Assembly: GCF_028858725.1 (NCBI RefSeq)
Contig: NC_084761.1
Span: forward strand, 19,808,501 to 19,872,500
DNA: 64,000 nucleotides
Origin: Colius striatus
Lineage: Eukaryota; Chordata; Aves; Coliiformes; Coliidae
Reading direction: 5' to 3'
A program made the position numbers and the translations under genes. Below the pieces are notes generated by a model. It did no database searches, had not been told where the DNA came from, and saw nothing but the letters and a program-made list of their open reading frames with translations. Below, piece after piece: positions 59,066 through 64,000 of the stretch. The stretch's first letter is position 1; each line of letters starts with the position of its first letter.

Positions 59066-62000
59066 CTGGAAGAGAATAAAAAGAAGAGTCAAAACAAGAT
59101 GCTTTTCCAGTACTGTTAAGTATTTCAGCTGGTGTACTCAACTTACAGGAAGAAGAGAAACTTATTGTCTTAGTAGGTAAAACTCGGTGTTATAACTTGA
59201 AAAAAATATAGAACCAAGAAATCTGACATCTGTGCAGCCCCAGAGAGACCTCTCTGAAATACAAACTTATAATGTAGATCAGCAACAAACCGAAACTTGC
59301 TGCCTGCGACCATCTCCCAGCCACACTTGAGTGATACTGGGCTGGAACAAGCTTAGAGACATTACATAGGGGAGGCAGAAATTAGAAATTTTCTTAGGTT
59401 TCTGACTAGTCTGGCACGGCATTTGTGCAAGGGACAGAGCCAGTTCCACAGTCAGGCTTAACAATCCAGCATTCATCACAGGAAGAGTTCTCTTGGTGAG
59501 CAACCAAAGCAGGAAAGAGTATTTCCTAGGACTTGGCAAACCAGTGCAGGTGGTGACTCAGCACACTAGGTCAGTGACAAGCCAGGCCCAGTGCCCCACC
59601 ACTGGCTTCAGAGACCACATACTGTTCGAGGTAGGTTTGAAACAAAAGCTGCTCTTCATCATCACAGAGCTTCCTCAGCCTGTCAGGCTGGACAGTTCCT
59701 GCACTAATACCCACTGTTGTGCTGGAGCTGCTCACATAAAAGCCCACTTGCAAAGACAGCCATCAGGAGCTCCCAAAGCATCTTCTCTGGTCACTGGGTT
59801 GGAAAGACTACTGATCACTTTACGGATCCCAGGCCAGTGTTACTTATCTCAGCAGAAACACAGAAGAAAATAGCTACATTTCTAGCCTTCCTTCACCAGC
59901 CACATCAAAGAAAACTGCAGCTCAGCAGGTTTGGTGTGGGTACCTGCCGTGATAGGAGACTGCACCACACGGCCTGCTGAGTTCAGCTACTGAAGCAGTA
60001 GCTGCATTTCCTTGGGCAGCAAGGGCCCTCCTCTCTCCTTTCAGAAATACAGCTTATAAAGCATTTTGACATCTTTCAGGCTGTACAGTGCTTCACAGGG
60101 ACAGCTTTCAGGTATTGTACTGGTTAAATTAACATTTCCAAACAGAATTTGAAGGCCAACACAAGTACTCCTGGCTAGCCCATGAGGAACAGTCAATGTT
60201 TGCCCCAGCTGGCCATGAAATCCACTTGGCTAACACCCCTGCTGTGGTCACAAACTAACCGGCTCGTGAACTGCTTCGTCATCAGCCCCATTCTACGGGA
60301 GTCTGTAATTTGTGTCTTTGGGCTGTTTGCCTCTATTAACTTGTCAGGTCATGCAGGTCTAATGGAGGGAGCGTGCCTTCATAATTTCTTGATCACTCTA
60401 ATTCAACTCCAGTTATTAGAAAGTTTCATTACATCTCAGAGTTAAATCTAGTAGTGTGTTACGGATTTCCTGCAGTTCATCTATTTCTAGGTGATTAGTA
60501 GGCTTCCTTGAGGCTTATTCCAGCTAGATACAAGAACAGCAACAATATCCATCTTAGAGGGACAGGGTTTTCCTGTGTGTCTGTTTCTTTAAAAACACCA
60601 TTCCTTCTCCTTACCTTCCCCTACAATTCATTCTTTGCCAAAAGCCACATTTCCACCACTCTTTATAAGAAAGGACAAAGACTAGGTCCACCAAAGTAAG
60701 AGCCATGGAAAGGGAGCGATGATCTTGACTGTACAGGAGACTAAGCTGGAGACACCTGCACCTGCTAGTGTGACTCAGCAGGACCTGCCTTTCACTCCAA
60801 TGGGGCAGGACCAAAGAGTTTACTTTCAGGGTGGGATATTTATATATGTGTATATATATATTTAAACAGCACTGTGCTCACTACAGATTTCACGAGGAAA
60901 AGCAGTTTAACAGTTCTGTAAGGCCGATCTGAGTCTCCACGACCTAATGTGTTTGAAGGATGAGGCCATGAGCTGACAGATGATGGCAGCTCAGCTACTG
61001 CTTGAAGGGCAGACCTTGAGCTTCAGTCAGAGACTCCATGTCCCAAAAGATGCTGCGGAAAGAAGATATCGAGTCAATCCTTCTTCCCAAGAACTAGAGG
61101 GACATTTCAGGAGTGCTCCATGGACTAAATTGCTCCCTTGGCAGGGAGCAGCTATGGCACAGGACAGCTCTGTCCCACTAAGTATACACCATGCCATTGC
61201 AAGAAGGGATGCTGAAATCCTGAGACTAGCAACAGGGACCTGAGACTCCCTCCTGTTCCCCGTGTACTGCTGCTATCATCTCTGTGCGATGTGCTACAGC
61301 AAGATTTGGTCTGGGGGCCACACAGCAATACTGACCGTAAGTCAAGGCAAAATATGTTATAGATACCTGAGACATCCACTTCTATTGTACTGAGTCAAGT
61401 AGATGGATTAGGCCAGCTGATGATCTCTTTTAGCCTATAGATTTCTGGTTTGGTTTGTATGCGTCCTTGAATAATCTGAGCAGCTGCCTTTTCATCTAAA
61501 GTCCTCAGTTGGACAGTTACCAGAACCTGACTTCTGCCATTTGCGAAACTCAAACCTAGGTGTGTGGGAGCTTTTCTCTTGGCTCCAGAAGGAAGCATCG
61601 CTTTCCAGCTAGAGGAAAGGCCAAAACTCAGACACCTATGAGGGCCAAATAAAAAATAACCTCCTCCTCCAACCCCAAACAAAGGCTGCCCCGTTCCAGG
61701 CACGCACAAGCGACAGCCTCCCCTGCCTGACTGCAGGCACGCAGGCCGGGACGGCTGGAGCGCAGGCGTGGGTATTTGCTGACACCCAGCAGGATTTTCT
61801 GTGTTCGGGCAAAGTTCTTCCCGCTCTGCACTGTTGTATTTTGCCCTTTCCCCCATGCACATATTTCTCCTCTGACATCAGTGGGAGGGGGATCCTGCAG
61901 GAGGATAAGGGATCCACGCACCGCAATGGCAAAGGGGAGCCTTTCCCAGAATGATTATCAGATGATGTATACCAAACATCGGACCTGGGAGAGGTAGTTA

Positions 62001-64000
62001 TATTTTTATTCCATCACTGTTCACTAAGCAAATACTCCCGAGGGTACAAGATAACAGTAATGAGACAGTGGGTACTCACGTGTGCCTCGCAGGAATGTGA
62101 GAGCTACTCTTACTGATACACCACTAGCATGCAGGCACGACACCATCCGGCATGACGGGTACTCCTGCAAGGTTAACACCAACAGCAGGGGCTACTACTG
62201 GAACAAGAGTAATGCTGCTATTGACTCGTTCTTTCACAAAGGATGAAAGGAAAGAGACAGAGACTGGCTGCCATTGCTCCCTGCAGCCTTCACCAGAGAT
62301 GACACGTAAGGGCTAATTATCAGTTCATCCACTGAAAGCCAGCTATAGTTTCCACTTACAGGATGACTGCTAAGGATGAAGGATGCACAGGCAGGACACA
62401 TGCAAGTAAGAACTAGTCTCTTTGCAAGAGAATTGTCAGGTTCCTAAGAGGTCAATCACCGTTTGAGTTGACATTGTCTGTTGCCAAGATGACGAGGCTT
62501 GTACTAATTCATCTAAAGAAGAACCCACAATGCTGCTTCACATTTGGCATCTCTCTGGTCCCTCTGCCACAGCAGTGGCACCTACATTTTGCATGTGGGT
62601 TCCAATTTCAAAGCACCACTAAGCGCAGAGGTGTCCAGGTGACACAGACCTGGAGGATCTCGGCCCATTTTAACTCTAGAGGCAGACCACAGTGCATCCC
62701 CATCATCTGATCTTCCATATCTGGAGCATATCTGACTGCCTAAGGCTTTCTTTGCATAGACTAAGTAGGAAACATGAAAGTCTGTCCTATTGGCTTTGTA
62801 AGCATCGCTATTACCACCATTTAACTCCTGCACATTGCTTTCTGTATCTCTCTGCTGCTAACCTTCCTAGCTAGCCAGAGAAATTTGCAGGCCATCTCAT
62901 GGAAAGCAAGCACCTCTGGCAATTAAGGCTAGGTGAGTGGTTCTGTTTTTTGCCAGAAAAGCCTTGCAAACATCTTACTCTTATTCAAGGTTTGTCTGTG
63001 CAACTATATCCCTGTCCTATGCAACTATATTCCTCACATCAACCACAGCATATCTAAAGTTCAAGTTATCCCTGTACACTGAGCGTTTCTCTCCTTCGGA
63101 AAGGGGAAGCAGTCATTCTAGATAATTTTAACCACCTCAGGCAGAGTACAGCTCCCTGTCTTTGCAGTCAGAGTACATCATCTGGCTGCTTCTTCATGTT
63201 TTGGGTAGGATGTACCCAGTGCCCAGTTGCCTGACCATGCCCATCAAGGCAGGCGTCCAACACTCCTCTTCCTGAGAGAAGACATGCAATATGTACACAC
63301 ATATGAAGCTTACAATGACTGTCACCTGAGCTGGGCTTCAGTCATTGAGCAGCGAACCTCTCCGTGTCTGACATAACATCAGCTACAGGCAATCTTCCCA
63401 ACTTCTGCCAGTGACACCAAGTTCTGCTTACACTACTAACCTGGGAGGGAAAGGCAGTAAGTGCTCTCACCACTCGTGATGATGCCATCTAGCTATGACT
63501 AATCTGTCCCTTAATATTAGATTTTGTGCCTGCCCCGGAAATAAATAAATCTGTACACAAATCCATGAAGACATACCAGTTCTTTCCAGTGCCAGTTCTG
63601 TGAAAAGCATGGCTGAGTCACAAACTAAAAGACGTTTAGCCCGCTGTCCTGGCAAATAAGATGCTGTGCAGCTGCTGATCCATAAGCTATTATGGGAATA
63701 CCTGGCCAAGATGAAAGATGGCAACTCACGCTGCAGTGAGCTTGGCAGATGAGGGATCATCTTCAACAAAGGGAAGTCTTGGTAACTGAGCTTCCCATTT
63801 GATTGCATTCCTGAGCCCAACAACATGAGTATGAGAATATGCTTTGTTATTAGAGCAGCACGCAAGTGTGCCATGTCTCGACCCTGCCTCAAACATTTGC
63901 TGCCCACAGTTCAAGTTACCTCACAGGGCCAGCTCTCCACATTCCCTGTCTCTGCCAGCACCCAGCAGAGGTGTGTAGCAAAGATCAGTTGTTGCTTCAC
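59066..64000 (-). other. EREG: EREG intron 1 and/or upstream region
   Basis: The EREG exon 2 acceptor opens this region, and the first coding exon should lie in it or beyond the window end. There is no CpG island and no clear TATA-proximal promoter. Two weak exon candidates in the correct phase are at 62146-62080 and 63874-63730. Apart from a TA repeat at 60838 nothing else is recognised. Confidence 0.5.
60838..60866. repeat. AT-rich dinucleotide repeat
   Basis: TATATATGTGTATATATATA and flanking T/A sequence; an imperfect TA/TG repeat in non-coding DNA. Confidence 0.75.

Noticed and set aside
1-64000. CRISPR arrays, operons, insertion sequences, tRNA or rRNA genes, viral genes
   Set aside because: No regularly spaced direct repeats, cloverleaf-like tRNA boxes, rRNA signatures or viral gene order were seen. 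The introns, CR1 fragments and CpG-island promoter are those of a vertebrate nuclear genome.

Overview
The window is vertebrate nuclear DNA, most likely from a bird. Both recognisable genes are split by GT-AG introns, and the interspersed repeats I recognise are 3'-end fragments of the avian-type LINE CR1 (tandem ATTCTATGA-like ends at about 9117, 20118 and 48686). Nothing prokaryotic was seen: no operons, ribosome-binding sites, CRISPR arrays, insertion sequences or tRNA/rRNA genes. Most open reading frames of 60-180 codons here are chance frames in intergenic or intronic DNA.

Two genes of the EGF-receptor ligand family lie head to tail on the minus strand. AREG (amphiregulin) is complete: five coding exons between 39229 and 33675 give a 218-residue precursor whose exon phases all agree. 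A TATA box sits in a CpG-rich promoter at about 39.3-39.4 kb. An intron in the 3' UTR leads to a probable last exon at about 32735-31475, which ends in AU-rich sequence and an ATTAAA signal. EREG (epiregulin) is seen as coding exons 2-5 (59065 to 56636), followed by a short AU-rich 3' UTR with AATAAA at 56308-56313. Its first coding exon could not be placed with confidence.

Layout by region. 1-31.4 kb: intergenic, with one sizeable CR1 fragment, a few simple repeats and a small cluster of exon-like open segments on the plus strand (25.7-29.1 kb) that I cannot name. 31.4-39.4 kb: AREG. 38.8-39.6 kb: CpG island. 39.6-56.3 kb: spacer between the two ligand genes, with microsatellites and one short CR1 fragment. 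56.3-59.1 kb: EREG exons. 59.1-64 kb: probable EREG intron 1 and/or upstream DNA.

Both proteins are type I membrane precursors: signal sequence, propeptide, one six-cysteine EGF module, juxtamembrane stalk, transmembrane helix and short basic tail. Shedding would release ligands for EGFR (AREG) or EGFR/ErbB4 (EREG). The order EREG then AREG in one transcriptional direction matches the mammalian EPGN-EREG-AREG-BTC cluster, so the window looks like the conserved EGF-ligand cluster. I did not find a clearly undescribed system. The least explained material is the set of open segments at 25.7-29.1 kb and the missing EREG first exon.
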